From Spinactinospora alkalitolerans (GTDB lineage Bacteria; Actinomycetota; Actinomycetes; Streptosporangiales; Streptosporangiaceae), in NCBI RefSeq assembly GCF_013408795.1, contig NZ_JACCCC010000001.1, positions 1,302,001 to 1,366,000 of the forward strand: DNA of 64,000 nucleotides. The letters are read 5' to 3'. The translations under genes were made by a program, and so were the position numbers. Of this stretch, positions 41,725 through 51,948 are shown one piece after another (position 1 is the first letter of the stretch; the number at the start of each line of letters is the position of its first letter). Under the pieces are notes generated by a model. That model ran no database searches. It saw only the letters and a list, made by a program, of their open reading frames with translations, and was not told the DNA's origin.

Positions 41725-44174
41725 CGACCAAGATGTTCGGCGCGCCCGTTCAGCGCACCGAGGACGAGCGACTGGTCACCGGGCGCGGCGGCTACCTCGA
41801 CGACCTGGGCGCCGGCGCCTACGCCGCGGCGTTCGTCCGCAGCCCGCACGCCCACGCGCGCATCCGCGACGTCGACGTCATGGCCGCCCTCGACGTCGAC
41901 GGGCTGGTCGCCGTCTACACCCACGACGACCTGTCCGGGGCGATGGCCGAGCCGCTGCCGCTGCTCATCCCGCACCCGGCCATCCTCGACGGCCGTACGC
42001 CCTACGCCCTGGCCAAGGAGTACGTGCACCACGTCGGCGAGCCGGTGGCGATGGTGGTGGCCCGCGACCGCTACGCGGCCGAGGACGCGGTCGAGCGCAT
42101 CATGGTCGACTACGAGCTCCTCGACCCCGTCGTCGGCATCGACAACGCCGAGCGCGCCGAACGCGTCGTGCACGCCGGCATGCCCGACAACGTCGCCGCG
42201 CACCTGGTGCAGGAGGTCGGCGACGCCTCCGACGCGATCGCGGCGGCGCCGCACACGCTCGAACTGGACCTGGACATCGAGCGCTCGGCGTGCACCCCGA
42301 TGGAGGGCCGCGGCGTCTACGCCCGCTGGGACGGCGCCGACGGGATGCTGCGGCTGTACAGCTCGACCCAGACTGCCTCGGGCGTGCGCGCCGCCGTCGC
42401 CGCCAAGCTGGGCCTCGAGCTCGGCCAGGTCGAGGTCGTGGTCCCCGACGTCGGCGGCGGGTTCGGCGTCAAGATCATGCACCCGTGGCCCGAGGAGCTG
42501 ATGGTGCCGTGGGCGGCCCGGCTGCTCGGCCACGAGGTCAAGTGGGCCGAGGACCGCCGAGAGCACTTCGTCTCCGCCGCCCACGAGCGCGGCCAGCACC
42601 AGCGGGTGCGCGCCGGCTTCGACGACGAGGGCCGGCTGCTCGGCCTGGACGTGCGGATCCTGCACGACAACGGCGCCTACCTGCCCTACGGCATCATCGT
42701 CCCGATCGTCACCTCCACCCAACTGCTCGGCCCCTACAAGCCCGGCGCCTACCGGGTGGAGTTCCGCAGCCTCTACACCAACACCGTCATCGTCACCCCC
42801 TACCGGGGCGCCGGCCGGCCCCAGGGCGTGTTCGCGATGGAGCGGACCATGGACGCCATCGCCGACTACCTGGGCAGGGACCGCACGCAGGTGCGCGCGG
42901 CGAACTTCATCCAGCCCGACGAGATGCCCTACGACCAGGGACTGCTGTTCCAGGACGGCCGGCCGCTCGTCTACGACTCCGGCGACTTCCCCGCGTCGCT
43001 GGCCAAGCTGAAGGACCTCATCGGCTGGGACGACTTCGAGTCCTACCGGGAGCGGGCCCGGGCCGAAGGGCGCCGCGTCGGCATCGGGCTGGCCTGCTAC
43101 GTCGAGGGCACCGGCCCCGGCCCCTACGAGGGCGGCCACGTGCAGGTCGAGACCAGCGGCAGGGTGCGGGTGGCCACCGGGCTGACCAGCCAGGGCCAGG
43201 GGCACCAGACGATCCTCGCCCAGATCGTCGCCGACGAGCTGGGCGTGCCCATGTCCGACATCTCGGTGACCACCGGCGACACCCGCCGCATGCCCTACTC
43301 GGTGGGCACCTACGCCTCGCGCGGCGCGGTGATGAGCGGCAGCGCGGTCGCCCTGGCCGCGCGCAGGCTCAGGGACAAGGCGCTGCGCATCGCCGCCGAC
43401 GCGCTGGAGGCCGACGCCGGCGACCTGGAGATCACCGACGGCCGGGTCCAGGTGAAGGGCAACCCCGGCGCGGGCATCGACCTGGGCACCGTCGCCGTGC
43501 TGTCCAACCCGCTGCGCTACGCCTTCGACGAGGCGTCGAAGGCGGCCACCCAGTTCGGCGGCGGCACCGACCACGACCGCCCGCCGGTGGCCGACGACGA
43601 CGAGCCCGGCCTGGAGGGCACCGACTTCTACTCGCCGCTGCGCTGCACGTTCGCCAACGGCATGCACGCCGCGATCGTGGAGACCGACCCCGAGACCGCC
43701 GAGATCACGATCCTGCGCTACTGCGTCGTGCACGACTGCGGCAAGCTGGTCAACCCGCTGATCGTCGAGGGGCAGGTACACGGGGGCGTGGCCCAGGGCG
43801 TGGCGGGGGCGCTGTACGAGCGGATGGCCTACGACTCCGGCGGCCAGCTGCTCAACGCCTCCTTCATGGACTTCCTCGTCCCCTACGCCAGCGAGGTGCC
43901 CCGGATCGAGATCGACCACCTGGAGACGCCCAGCCCGCTCAACCCGCTCGGCATCAAGGGCGCGGGCGAGGCCGGCGTGATCCCCGGCGCCGCGGTGCTC
44001 GCCGCGGCGATCGAGGACGCCGAGGGCTTCCCCATCCGCGCCATGCCGATCTCGCCCTCGGAGCTGTTCCACCTGCGGGCCGGGTTCGCCGCAGGGGAGA
44101 TCCGCCCGCTGCACCGCCGGTCCGGGGACACGGCCCGGGCCCTCAGTCACGAACAGGAGAACCAAGACACATGA
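41721..44174 (+). CDS. Molybdenum hydroxylase catalytic subunit (CoxL/XdhB-like), candidate uracil or purine hydroxylase
   Basis: An 817-aa molybdopterin-binding subunit. Family motifs are DVGGGFGVKI for the cofactor, TPYRGAGRPQGVFAMER in the active-site loop, TSQGQGHQTILAQIVADELG, and the catalytic glutamate in IKGAGEAGVIPGA near the C-terminus. The loop lacks the AYRCSFR motif of true aerobic CO dehydrogenase, so CO oxidation is unlikely. The neighbouring uracil-type permease, barbiturase and PucR suggest hydroxylation of uracil/thymine to barbiturate, with xanthine or a related heterocycle as alternatives. No signal peptide is seen, so the enzyme is cytoplasmic. Confidence 0.92.
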
Positions 44175-44839
44175 AGGTCACGGGCAACGCCACCCTGAAC
44201 GCACCCGCCGACAAGGTGTGGGCCACCATCCTCGACCCGGCGGTGCTGGCCCGCACCATCCCGGGCTGCGAGCGGTTGGAGACGACCGGCCCGGACCGCT
44301 ACCGGGGCACGATCACCGCGGGGGTCGCCTCGATCAAGGGCACGTTCCTCGGCGACGTGGAGCTCACCGACCTGGAGCAGCCCTCCTCGCTGGTGCTGCG
44401 CGCCTCGGGGGCCGGAGGGCCGGGCACGGTCAAGGCCGATGTCGCCGTGCGGCTGGCCGACCTGGGGGACGGGCGCACCGAGCTGACCTACGACGCCGAC
44501 GCCGTCGTCGGCGGGATGGTCGGCGGCGTGGGCCAGCGCGTGCTCACCGGCGTGGCCAGGAAGATGGCGGGGGAGTTCTTCACGGCCATCGACGGCGAGC
44601 TCACCGGCCGCACGGCGGTCCCGGCGGCGGTCCCCGAGCAGCCGGCCGCGCCCGCCACCGAATCCGCCGCGGCGGCCGGCACCGGCGCCGCGGTCCCGGC
44701 GACCTTCCCCGGGCGCGCCGCCGCGGTCGGCGCGGGCGCGAACGAGGGCGAATTCGTCAAGGGGGCGGTCTTCGGCGCCGCGATCGCGTTCGCCGGAGTG
44801 CTCATCGGCGTACTCGCAGGCCGCCGCCGCAAGGGCTGA
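44171..44839 (+). CDS. coxG: CoxG-like SRPBCC membrane-anchor protein
   Basis: A 222-aa protein with an N-terminal START/SRPBCC domain of about 150 residues (MKVTGNATLNAPADKVWATI, then ARTIPGCERLE, IKGTFLGDVEL and GGVGQRVLTGVARKMAGEFF). An Ala/Pro-rich linker is followed by a single C-terminal membrane helix (GAVFGAAIAFAGVLIGVLAG) and a basic tail. In CO dehydrogenase operons CoxG anchors the molybdenum enzyme to the membrane. The same role here would bring the hydroxylase close to quinone or to the permease (inference). It overlaps coxL by ATGA and is the last gene of the operon. Confidence 0.9.
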   Translation: MKVTGNATLNAPADKVWATILDPAVLARTIPGCERLETTGPDRYRGTITAGVASIKGTFLGDVELTDLEQPSSLVLRASGAGGPGTVKADVAVRLADLGDGRTELTYDADAVVGGMVGGVGQRVLTGVARKMAGEFFTAIDGELTGRTAVPAAVPEQPAAPATESAAAAGTGAAVPATFPGRAAAVGAGANEGEFVKGAVFGAAIAFAGVLIGVLAGRRRKG

Positions 44840-45030
44840 GAGGGCGCCGAACATGCGCCGCGTCTCACACCTGCGCGGAGTCTCAGGACGGTCACACGGC
44901 ACGCCCTCGCGGTGCTAGGTTCGCTTGGTAGCCGTCGATCTTGCGGCCACACCCCCTAACCCGGCACGGTCGCCGCCCCGCCCGCCGGGGCGGCACGCGC
45001 TTGAGCCAGCGTCGCGAGGACTACAGACAA
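44840..45030. promoter_or_regulatory. Promoter region of the GTPase gene
   Basis: A 191-base gap after coxG. It contains the -10-like TAGGTT at 44916-44921, about 110 bases before the GTG start. No terminator hairpin of note is seen after coxG, so read-through is possible. Confidence 0.4.
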
Positions 45031-45612
45031 GTGAACGATTCCCCGAAGCTCTCCACCAAGATCATCGTCGCCGGCGGGTTCGGCGTCGGAAAGACGACGT
45101 TCGTGGGCGCGGTCTCCGAGATCCCCCCGGTGCGCACCGAGGCCGCCGTCAGCTCCGCCAGCGTCGGCATCGACGACCTGTCCAAGACGCCGGACAAGAC
45201 CAGCACCACCGTCGCCATGGACTTCGGCCGGATCTCGCTCGACACCGACCTCACCCTCTACCTCTTCGGCACCCCCGGTCAGCAGCGGTTCTGGTTCATG
45301 TGGGACGACCTGGCGCGCGGCGCGCTGGGCACCGTCATCCTGGTCGACACCCGCCGGCTGGAGGACTCCTTCCAGGCCATCGACTACTTCGAGAAGCAGT
45401 ACCGGCTGCCGTTCCTCATCGCCGTGAACTCCTTCACCGACGAGCACGACTACACCGTCGACGAGCTGCGCGACGCGCTCGCCCTCGACCCCGAGGTCCC
45501 GGTCGTGCCGTGCGACGCCCGCGACCGCGAATCGGTGCTGAAGACCCTGGTCACCCTGGTCAAGCACGCGATGGCGGTCGAGGCGCGCCAGCGCCGCCAG
45601 CTCGTCCACTAG
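45031..45612 (+). CDS. Cvn-type small GTPase (CvnD-like), orphan
   Basis: A 193-aa Ras-like P-loop GTPase of the actinobacterial conservon type. The P-loop is VAGGFGVGKTTFVGAVSEI, the effector region is TTVAMDFGRISL, the G3 motif is LYLFGTPGQQRFWFMWDDL, and G4 is VNSFTDE in place of the usual NKxD. In Streptomyces conservons this gene follows cvnA (sensor kinase), cvnB and cvnC; none of these is present here. The start is uncertain: GTG 45031 gives the usual N-terminus; TTG 45001 is in frame. It lies just upstream of secA2 on the same strand. Confidence 0.88.
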   Translation: MNDSPKLSTKIIVAGGFGVGKTTFVGAVSEIPPVRTEAAVSSASVGIDDLSKTPDKTSTTVAMDFGRISLDTDLTLYLFGTPGQQRFWFMWDDLARGALGTVILVDTRRLEDSFQAIDYFEKQYRLPFLIAVNSFTDEHDYTVDELRDALALDPEVPVVPCDARDRESVLKTLVTLVKHAMAVEARQRRQLVH

Positions 45613-45687
45613 CACCCGCCCGCGCCGGCCGCCGCGGCCGGAGAAGATTGCCGGGTATGTGGGGAACCGTTCGCCCCTCCGCCGCGT

Positions 45688-45693
45688 TACCCT
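45688..45693 (+). promoter_or_regulatory. -10 box for secA2
   Basis: TACCCT, a strong actinobacterial -10 match, lies 3-6 bases before the tandem GTG codons at 45697 and 45700. The spacing fits a leaderless transcript, and no ribosome-binding sequence is present. Confidence 0.45.
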
Positions 45694-45696
45694 GCT

Positions 45697-48012
45697 GTGG
45701 TGTTCGGACGAATGGCCGCCCGCGTCCGCCAGGTTCTCGGTAAACCGGGTTCGGTGGATCTGCGCCCCTATACGAAGCTGCTGACGTCGATCGACGACCG
45801 AGAATCCGCGCTGCTCGAACTGAGCGACGCCGAACTCACGGCCAAGGCCGCGGAGCTCGGCAACGCCGAGCTGCCCTATGAGCGCGACGACCTGGTCGAG
45901 CTGTGCGCGGTCGGCCGCGAGGCCGCCCGCCGCGCGCTGGGGGAGCGGCCGTTCGACGTCCAGCTCCTCGGCGTGATGGCGCTGCTCGACGGGCACGTCG
46001 CCGAGATGGCCACCGGCGAGGGCAAGACGCTCGCCGGCGCACTGGCCGCCGCCGGGTTCGCGCTGCGCGGCCAGCGGGTGCACGTGATCAGCGTCAACGA
46101 CTACCTCGCGCACCGCGACGCCGAGTGGATGGCCCCGGTGTATGACCTGCTGGGCGTGGCCGTGGCGCGGATCGGCCAGGAGTCCGGCACCGAGGAGCGC
46201 CGCGCGGCCTACGCCGCCGACGTCACCTACGCCTCGGTCAGCGAGCTGGGCTTCGACGTGCTGCGCGACCGGCTGGCCACCGACGAGTCGGCGCTGGTGG
46301 TGCCCGAGCCCGGCGTCGCGCTCATCGACGAGGCCGACTCCGTCCTGGTCGACGAGGCGCGCGTGCCGCTGGTGCTGGCCGGCGCGGCCGAGGCCGCCGA
46401 GTCCGACGCGGCAATGGCCGACCTGGTCAGGGAGCTGCGGCCCAGGATCCACTACGAGATCGACGACGAGGGCCGCAACGTCCAGCTCACCGACGCCGGC
46501 ATCGAGGCGGTCGAGGAGCGGCTCGACGGCGTCGACCTGTACTCCGGGGACGACCCGGGCGTCCTTCCCGGCGTCAACCTCGCCCTGCACGCCCACGCGC
46601 TGCTGGAGCGCGACGTGCACTACATCGTGCGCGAGGGCGAGGTGAAGCTGGTCAACGAGTCCCGCGGCCGCATCGCGCTGCTGCAGCGCTGGCCCGACGG
46701 CCTGCAGGCCGCGGTCGAGGCCAAGGAGGGGGTCGCGGTCAGCGAGACCGGGGAGGTCCTGGACTCCATCACGGTGCAGGCGCTGCTGCTGCGCTACCCC
46801 GTCCGATGCGGCATGACCGGTACCGCGATGGCGGTCGCCGACCAGCTCAGGGAGTTCTACGAGCTGGAGGTCGCGGTCATCGAGCCGAACAAGCCGTGCG
46901 TGCGCGTCGACGAGGCCGACCGTCTCTACGCCACGCCGGAGGAGAAGGAGGACGCCCTCGTCGCCGAGGTCGCCGAGGTCCACACCACGGGCCGGCCCAT
47001 CCTCATCGGCACCCAGGACGTCGCCGAGTCCGAGCGGCTGGCCAAGCGGCTGGCGGCCGAAGGACTGGACTGCGCCGTGCTCAACGCCAAGAACGACGCC
47101 GAGGAGGCGGGGGTGATCGCCGAGGCGGGGTCCCACGGCGCGATCACCGTCTCCACCCAGATGGCCGGCCGCGGCACCGACATCCGGCTGGGCGGCAGCG
47201 ACATGGCCGACCGCGACCGGGTGGTCGAGGCCGGCGGGCTCTACGTCATGGGCTACGGCCGCTACCCCAGCAGCAGGCTGGACGACCAGTTGCGCGGCCG
47301 GTCCGGGCGGCAGGGCGACCCGGGCAGCTCGCGGTTCTTCGTCAGCGTCGAGGACGACCTGGTCGCCAACAACGCGCCGGAGAGCCGGGGCTACGAGGTG
47401 ACCGCCGAGGGCGAGATCACCGACTCCGCGTGGCGCAACACCGTCGACCACGCCCAGCGGGTGGCCGAGGGGCGGCTGCTGGAGCTGCACCGCAACACCT
47501 GGCGCTACAGCAAGCTCATCGACCTGCAGCGCGGCGTCGTGCTGGAGCACCGCGAGAACGTCCTGAGCGGAGACCTGGCCGACCGCCAACTCGCCTCGGA
47601 CCGCCCGGAGCGCCACGCCGAACTGGTGGAGGAGGTCGGCGAGGAGGAGACCGCGCGGGCCGCCCGGCTGGTCACGCTGTACCACCTCGACCGCGGCTGG
47701 ACCGACCACCTGGCGTTCCTCGCCGACCTGCGCGAGGGCATCCACCTGCGCTTCCTCGGCCGCCGCAATCCGCTGGACGAGTTCAACGCCGAGGCGGCGC
47801 CGGCGTTCAAGGGCTTCCTGGACGACGCGCGGGCACGCGCGGCCGAGGCGTTCGACGAGGCGCCGGTGGCCGACGGCCGGGTCGACGTCGCCGGGGCCGG
47901 CGTGAAGCGCCCCTCCATCACCTGGACCTACATGGTCCAGGAGCACCCGTTCAGCACCGAGTTCGAAACGGTCGTCGGCCGGGTCAGGAACGCCGTGTCC
48001 GGGAACCGGTGA
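45697..48012 (+). CDS. secA2: Accessory preprotein translocase ATPase SecA2
   Basis: A 771-aa SecA-family motor ATPase. Walker A is MATGEGKTLAGALAAAG, Walker B is LIDEADSVLVDEARVPLVL, and motif VI is DDQLRGRSGRQGDPGSSRFF. It is shorter than housekeeping SecA and ends without the C-terminal linker and zinc-binding CxCxxH domain, as in actinobacterial SecA2. In mycobacteria SecA2 exports a small set of proteins. GTG 45697 is given, but GTG 45700 or the ATG at 45712 could be used; the upstream -10 suggests a leaderless mRNA. Confidence 0.93.
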   Translation: MVFGRMAARVRQVLGKPGSVDLRPYTKLLTSIDDRESALLELSDAELTAKAAELGNAELPYERDDLVELCAVGREAARRALGERPFDVQLLGVMALLDGHVAEMATGEGKTLAGALAAAGFALRGQRVHVISVNDYLAHRDAEWMAPVYDLLGVAVARIGQESGTEERRAAYAADVTYASVSELGFDVLRDRLATDESALVVPEPGVALIDEADSVLVDEARVPLVLAGAAEAAESDAAMADLVRELRPRIHYEIDDEGRNVQLTDAGIEAVEERLDGVDLYSGDDPGVLPGVNLALHAHALLERDVHYIVREGEVKLVNESRGRIALLQRWPDGLQAAVEAKEGVAVSETGEVLDSITVQALLLRYPVRCGMTGTAMAVADQLREFYELEVAVIEPNKPCVRVDEADRLYATPEEKEDALVAEVAEVHTTGRPILIGTQDVAESERLAKRLAAEGLDCAVLNAKNDAEEAGVIAEAGSHGAITVSTQMAGRGTDIRLGGSDMADRDRVVEAGGLYVMGYGRYPSSRLDDQLRGRSGRQGDPGSSRFFVSVEDDLVANNAPESRGYEVTAEGEITDSAWRNTVDHAQRVAEGRLLELHRNTWRYSKLIDLQRGVVLEHRENVLSGDLADRQLASDRPERHAELVEEVGEEETARAARLVTLYHLDRGWTDHLAFLADLREGIHLRFLGRRNPLDEFNAEAAPAFKGFLDDARARAAEAFDEAPVADGRVDVAGAGVKRPSITWTYMVQEHPFSTEFETVVGRVRNAVSGNR

Positions 48013-48083
48013 GGCCACGGCGGCCCACCCGCGCCGGTCCCGACCTTCTCCGTCCGCGGCGGTTGTCCCGGTGGGCGCCGAGG

Positions 48084-50156
48084 TCAGCGCACGAACGCGT
48101 CCAGGGTGATCGGAAGGTCGCGGACGCGGACGCCGGTGGCGTGGTGGGCGGCGTTGGCCACGGCCGCCGCGGTGCCCACGATGCCGATCTCCCCGATCCC
48201 CTTGGCCCCCATCGGGTTGACGTGGGGGTCCTCCTCGTCGATCCAGTGCGCTTGGAGATCGACGACATCGGCGTTGGCGGCGATGTGGTACTCGGCGAAG
48301 TCGTGGTTGACGACGCACCCGAAGCGCGGGTCCATGACGCTGTCCTCGTGCAGCGCCATGGACAGCCCCATCGTCATCCCGCCGATGAACTGCGAACGGG
48401 CGGTGCGCGGGTTGATGATCCGCCCGGCGGCGAACACGCCCAGCAGCCGCGGCACCCGGACCTCGCCGGTGTCGGCGTGCACCCGCACCTCGGCGAACTG
48501 GGCGCCGAACGCGTGCATGGCGAACCGCCTGCTCGCGGTGTCCTCCGGTGTCTCCGCCCGGGCCTCGGCGCCTTCGGCGGGGGCGGTGCCGTACCGGTCG
48601 CGGAACGCGCGGGCGGCGGCCGTGATCGTCGACCCCCACGAGACGATCCCGGAGGACCCGCCCTCGACCGAGGCCTTGGGCAGCGCGGAGTCGCCGATCT
48701 CCAGCCGCACGGACTCCACCGGGACGGCCAGCGCCTCGGCGGCGATCTGGGTCAGGGCCGTCCAGGTACCGGTGCCGATGTCCACGGCGCCGATCCGCAC
48801 GGCGTAGCGCCCGCCGCCGAACCGGATCACCGCGGTCGAGCCGGGTATGCGGTTGACCGGGTAGGTCGAGCTCGCCACCCCGGTGCCGACGAGCCAGCCG
48901 TCCTCCAGCCGGACGCCGGGGGACGGATCGCGCTCCGCCCAGCCGAACCGGCGCGCGCCCTCGCGCAGGCAGGCGATGAGGTTGCGGCTGGAGAACGGCT
49001 TGCCGGACTCCGGCTCGGTCTCGGGCTCGTTGCGAACGCGCAGTTCGACGGGGTCGACGCCGCAGGCGGCGGCCAGCTCGTCCATCGCGACCTCGGGCCC
49101 GAACATCCCCGGGCACTCGCCGGGCGCGCGCATCCACGTGGGGGGTGCGACGTCCAGAGCCGCCAGCCGGTGGGTGATCCTGCGGTTCGGCGCGGCGTAC
49201 ATCGTCTCCGTCGGTTTGCCGGCCTGCTCGACGAACTCCTTGGAGCGGGCGGTCTGGGCGACGACGTCGATGCCGATCGCCGACAACCGACCCTCGGCGT
49301 CGGCGGCGAGCCGGACCCGCTGGATCGTCGGGGAGCGGTAGCCGACCAGGTCGAACATCTGCTGGCGGGTCAGCGCGAGCTTGACCGGTCGCCCCTCCGT
49401 CGTCCGGGCGGCCAGGCTCGCCAGCACCACCGGAGCGTGCAGCGGGCCCTTGGAGCCGAAGCCGCCGCCGACGTGCGGCGCGATCACCCTGACCCGCTCC
49501 GGGGAGAGGCCGAACAGCTCGGCCACGGTCGTGCGGACATCGTGCGCGCCCTGCGTGGACTCGTACAGCGTGAGCCCGGCGTCCTCCCAGACCGCGACGG
49601 TGGTGTGCGGCTCCATCGGGTTGTTGTGCTCCATCGGCGTGGAGTAGGTCCGGTCCACGCTGACGGCGGCCGATGCGACGGCCGAGACGAGGTCGCCCTG
49701 CTCGGTGTCGGCGTTCTCCGGCGCGTACAGGTCGGAGCGCTCGGCGGACAGCTCGACGTCGTGCGGCCGCACCTCGTAGTCGGCCCGCACGAGCCCCGCC
49801 GCCCGCCGCGCGGTCTCGGGCGTCTCGGCGATGACCGCGCCGATCACCTGCCCCCGGTGGGCCACCGCGTCGGACTGCAGTACGGCGAGCTCGGCGTCCC
49901 CGATGTCGGCCAGCCGGTGGGCGTTCTCGTGCGTGAGCACGGCGAGCACCCCGTCCAGCGCCTCGGCCGCGCTCGCGTCGACGGCGGTGACCCGGCCGCG
50001 GGCGACGGTCGCCTGCACCGGGTGCAGGTAGGCCGGGTTCTCCAGCCGGTGCTCGAAGGCGTAGGTCGCCGTCCCGGTGACCTTGGCGGGTCCGTCCAGG
50101 CGCTCCAGGTCCGCGCCGATGGCCCTGGTCCCCTCGGCGTCCAGCAGGCCGCTCAT
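48084..50156 (-). CDS. Molybdenum hydroxylase catalytic subunit, PaoC type
   Basis: A 690-aa molybdopterin subunit of the xanthine oxidase family, resembling the PaoC/YagR aldehyde oxidoreductase branch. The N-terminus is [20 protein letters not shown]. Cofactor motifs are [24 protein letters not shown] and the C-terminal glutamate in [20 protein letters not shown]. It differs clearly from the CoxL paralogue at 41.7 kb. It overlaps the FAD subunit gene by ATGA. The substrate is unknown; aromatic aldehydes suit the subfamily, heterocycles suit the island. SecA2 converges on it, with a 71-base gap. Confidence 0.9.
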   Translation of the reverse strand: MSGLLDAEGTRAIGADLERLDGPAKVTGTATYAFEHRLENPAYLHPVQATVARGRVTAVDASAAEALDGVLAVLTHENAHRLADIGDAELAVLQSDAVAHRGQVIGAVIAETPETARRAAGLVRADYEVRPHDVELSAERSDLYAPENADTEQGDLVSAVASAAVSVDRTYSTPMEHNNPMEPHTTVAVWEDAGLTLYESTQGAHDVRTTVAELFGLSPERVRVIAPHVGGGFGSKGPLHAPVVLASLAARTTEGRPVKLALTRQQMFDLVGYRSPTIQRVRLAADAEGRLSAIGIDVVAQTARSKEFVEQAGKPTETMYAAPNRRITHRLAALDVAPPTWMRAPGECPGMFGPEVAMDELAAACGVDPVELRVRNEPETEPESGKPFSSRNLIACLREGARRFGWAERDPSPGVRLEDGWLVGTGVASSTYPVNRIPGSTAVIRFGGGRYAVRIGAVDIGTGTWTALTQIAAEALAVPVESVRLEIGDSALPKASVEGGSSGIVSWGSTITAAARAFRDRYGTAPAEGAEARAETPEDTASRRFAMHAFGAQFAEVRVHADTGEVRVPRLLGVFAAGRIINPRTARSQFIGGMTMGLSMALHEDSVMDPRFGCVVNHDFAEYHIAANADVVDLQAHWIDEEDPHVNPMGAKGIGEIGIVGTAAAVANAAHHATGVRVRDLPITLDAFVR

Positions 50157-51145
50157 CGGTCCTCCTCCCCCGCGAGGTCGCGCAGCGTGGCCACCAGCGT
50201 GTTGCGGGCCAGCGGCGGCTTGAACTCGTTGCCGTCCAGTGGCCGCGCGTCGTCGAGCTCGGCCTCGGCCGCGGCACGGAAGGACTCCTCGGTGGCAGGC
50301 GCGCCGCGCAGCGCCTCTTCGGCGCGGACGGCCCGCCACGGCTTGTGCGCCACCCCGCCCAGCGCGAGCCGCGCGTCCCGGATCCGCCCGTCGGCGAGGT
50401 CCAGCGCCGCGGCCACCGAGACCAGCGCGAAGGCGTAGGAGGCCCGGTCGCGCACCTTGCGGTAGCGGGAGCGGGCCGCGAAGGCCAGGTCGGGGAGGTC
50501 GACGGCGGTGATCAGCTCCCCGTGCTCCAGCACGGTGTCGCGCTCGGGCTCGTCGCCGGGGAGCCGGTGCAGGCCGACCAGTGGGATGCGGCGCTCGCCG
50601 CCGGGGCCCTGAGTGACCACCACGGCGTCCAGCGCGCTCAGCGCCACCGCCATGTCGGAGGGGTGGGTGGCGACGCACCGCTCGGAGGCGCCCAGGATCG
50701 CGTGGTAGCGGGTGTAGCCGCCGAGCGCCGAGCAGCCCGAACCGGGCGCGCGCTTGTTGCACGGCATGGTGACGTCCTGGAAGTACACGCACCGGGTCCG
50801 CTGCAGCAGGTTCCCGCCCGTGGTGGCCAGGTTGCGCAGCTGTCCGGACGCGCCGGAGAGCAGCGCCTGCGAGAGCACCGGGTAGCGCTGCCGGATCAGC
50901 GGGTCGGCGGCGAGGTCGCTGTTGCGCACCCCCGCGCCGATCCGCACGCCGCCGCCGGGCAGCCGCTCGATCCGGTCGAACGGCAGCCGGGTGACGTCCA
51001 CCAGCAGGTCCGGTTCCGCGACGCCGAGCCTGAGGTGGTCGACCAGGTTGGTTCCGCCGCCCAGGAACGCGGCGCCGGGGGTGGTGGTGACGGCGGCGAC
51101 GGCGTCGGCGGCGTCCTCGGCGCGCCGGTAGTCGAAGGGGATCAT
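50153..51145 (-). CDS. Molybdenum hydroxylase FAD / [4Fe-4S] subunit, PaoB type
   Basis: A 330-aa flavoprotein subunit. FAD-binding motifs are [17 protein letters not shown] and [20 protein letters not shown]. Immediately after comes [20 protein letters not shown], the extra cysteine cluster that binds a [4Fe-4S] centre in PaoB/YagS-type and 4-hydroxybenzoyl-CoA reductase-type subunits. This separates the set from the CoxM-type trimer. The gene overlaps both neighbours by ATGA. It should pass electrons from the PaoA clusters to an acceptor other than NAD, but the acceptor is not evident. Confidence 0.9.
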   Translation of the reverse strand: MIPFDYRRAEDAADAVAAVTTTPGAAFLGGGTNLVDHLRLGVAEPDLLVDVTRLPFDRIERLPGGGVRIGAGVRNSDLAADPLIRQRYPVLSQALLSGASGQLRNLATTGGNLLQRTRCVYFQDVTMPCNKRAPGSGCSALGGYTRYHAILGASERCVATHPSDMAVALSALDAVVVTQGPGGERRIPLVGLHRLPGDEPERDTVLEHGELITAVDLPDLAFAARSRYRKVRDRASYAFALVSVAAALDLADGRIRDARLALGGVAHKPWRAVRAEEALRGAPATEESFRAAAEAELDDARPLDGNEFKPPLARNTLVATLRDLAGEEDR

Positions 51146-51654
51146 CGGCGGGCCCCTCCCGCCTCGCGGACCGCGGCGACGATGTTGACGTAGGCGCCGC
51201 AGCGGCACAGGTTGCCGCTCATCCGCTCGCGGATCTCCGCGTCGTCGAGCACGGGGTGGTCGGTGAGGCGGGGCGTCGCCGCGCTGGGCCATCCGGCCTC
51301 GGCCTCGGCCAGCATCCCCACAGCGGAGCACACCTGCCCGGGCGTGCAGTAGCCGCACTGGAAGCCGTCGTGGTCCACGAACGACCGCTGCACCGGGTGC
51401 AGCTCCTCGCCCGCTGCCAGGCCCTCCGCCGTGACGACCTCCGCTCCGTCGTGGGCCACCGCCAGCGCCAGGCAGCTGTTCGCCCTGCGACCGTCGAGCA
51501 GCACCGTGCAGGCGCCGCACTGGCCGTGGTCGCAGCCCTTCTTGGGCGAGGTCACGCCCAGCCGCTCGCGCAGCGCGTCCAGCAGTGACGTCCGCGTGTC
51601 CACGTGCAACGGCCGCTCCTCGCCGTTCACCCGCAGCATGATGTCGGTTTCCAT
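51142..51654 (-). CDS. Molybdenum hydroxylase [2Fe-2S] subunit, PaoA type
   Basis: A 170-aa subunit with two [2Fe-2S] clusters: [17 protein letters not shown] plus a downstream NSCLAL for the first, and [13 protein letters not shown] with [13 protein letters not shown] for the second. The protein begins [19 protein letters not shown] without a Tat signal, unlike E. coli PaoA, so this trimer is probably cytoplasmic. ATG 51654 has GAGGGG upstream. It is the first gene of a three-gene minus-strand operon, divergent from hyuA. Confidence 0.92.
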   Translation of the reverse strand: METDIMLRVNGEERPLHVDTRTSLLDALRERLGVTSPKKGCDHGQCGACTVLLDGRRANSCLALAVAHDGAEVVTAEGLAAGEELHPVQRSFVDHDGFQCGYCTPGQVCSAVGMLAEAEAGWPSAATPRLTDHPVLDDAEIRERMSGNLCRCGAYVNIVAAVREAGGARR

Positions 51655-51849
51655 CCCATACCCCTCGTCACGAACCCCTGGCCCACCATCGGCTACCCGG
51701 GCCGCCCCCTTTCCTAACCGCCCCGCCTGCTCGCAGCCGACCCCGTCGCCGGACCGCCACACGACTTCCGCGAACCTCGGTACAAGGCCGAGTACATCTG
51801 GATCGACCGCGCTCTCCGCGCGCCCGGGCGGCCGGGAGGTGCCCAATCC

Positions 51850-51878
51850 TTGCCGAAACCCTTGGCAGATCTTGCCGA
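51850..51878. promoter_or_regulatory. Direct repeats in the paoA/hyuA divergent promoter region
   Basis: TTGCCGA occurs at 51850-51856 and 51872-51878, 22 bases apart (two helical turns), with TTGGCA between them forming a TGCC/GGCA inverted repeat. It lies 70-100 bases before hyuA in the 294-base gap 51655-51948, which otherwise shows no gene. Confidence 0.35.
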
Positions 51879-51948
51879 TTAATCACCGGCCGGAGCGCAG
51901 TTGAATCCGTAGCAGCCACACCACGCACCGCACGGAGGAGCTGCGCTG

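Noticed and set aside
44956-50277. A giant 1773-codon minus-strand open frame
   Set aside because: It is antisense to secA2 and the GTPase and overlaps the paoBC genes in another frame; its product is Arg/Gly/Val-rich nonsense typical of shadows in high-GC DNA.
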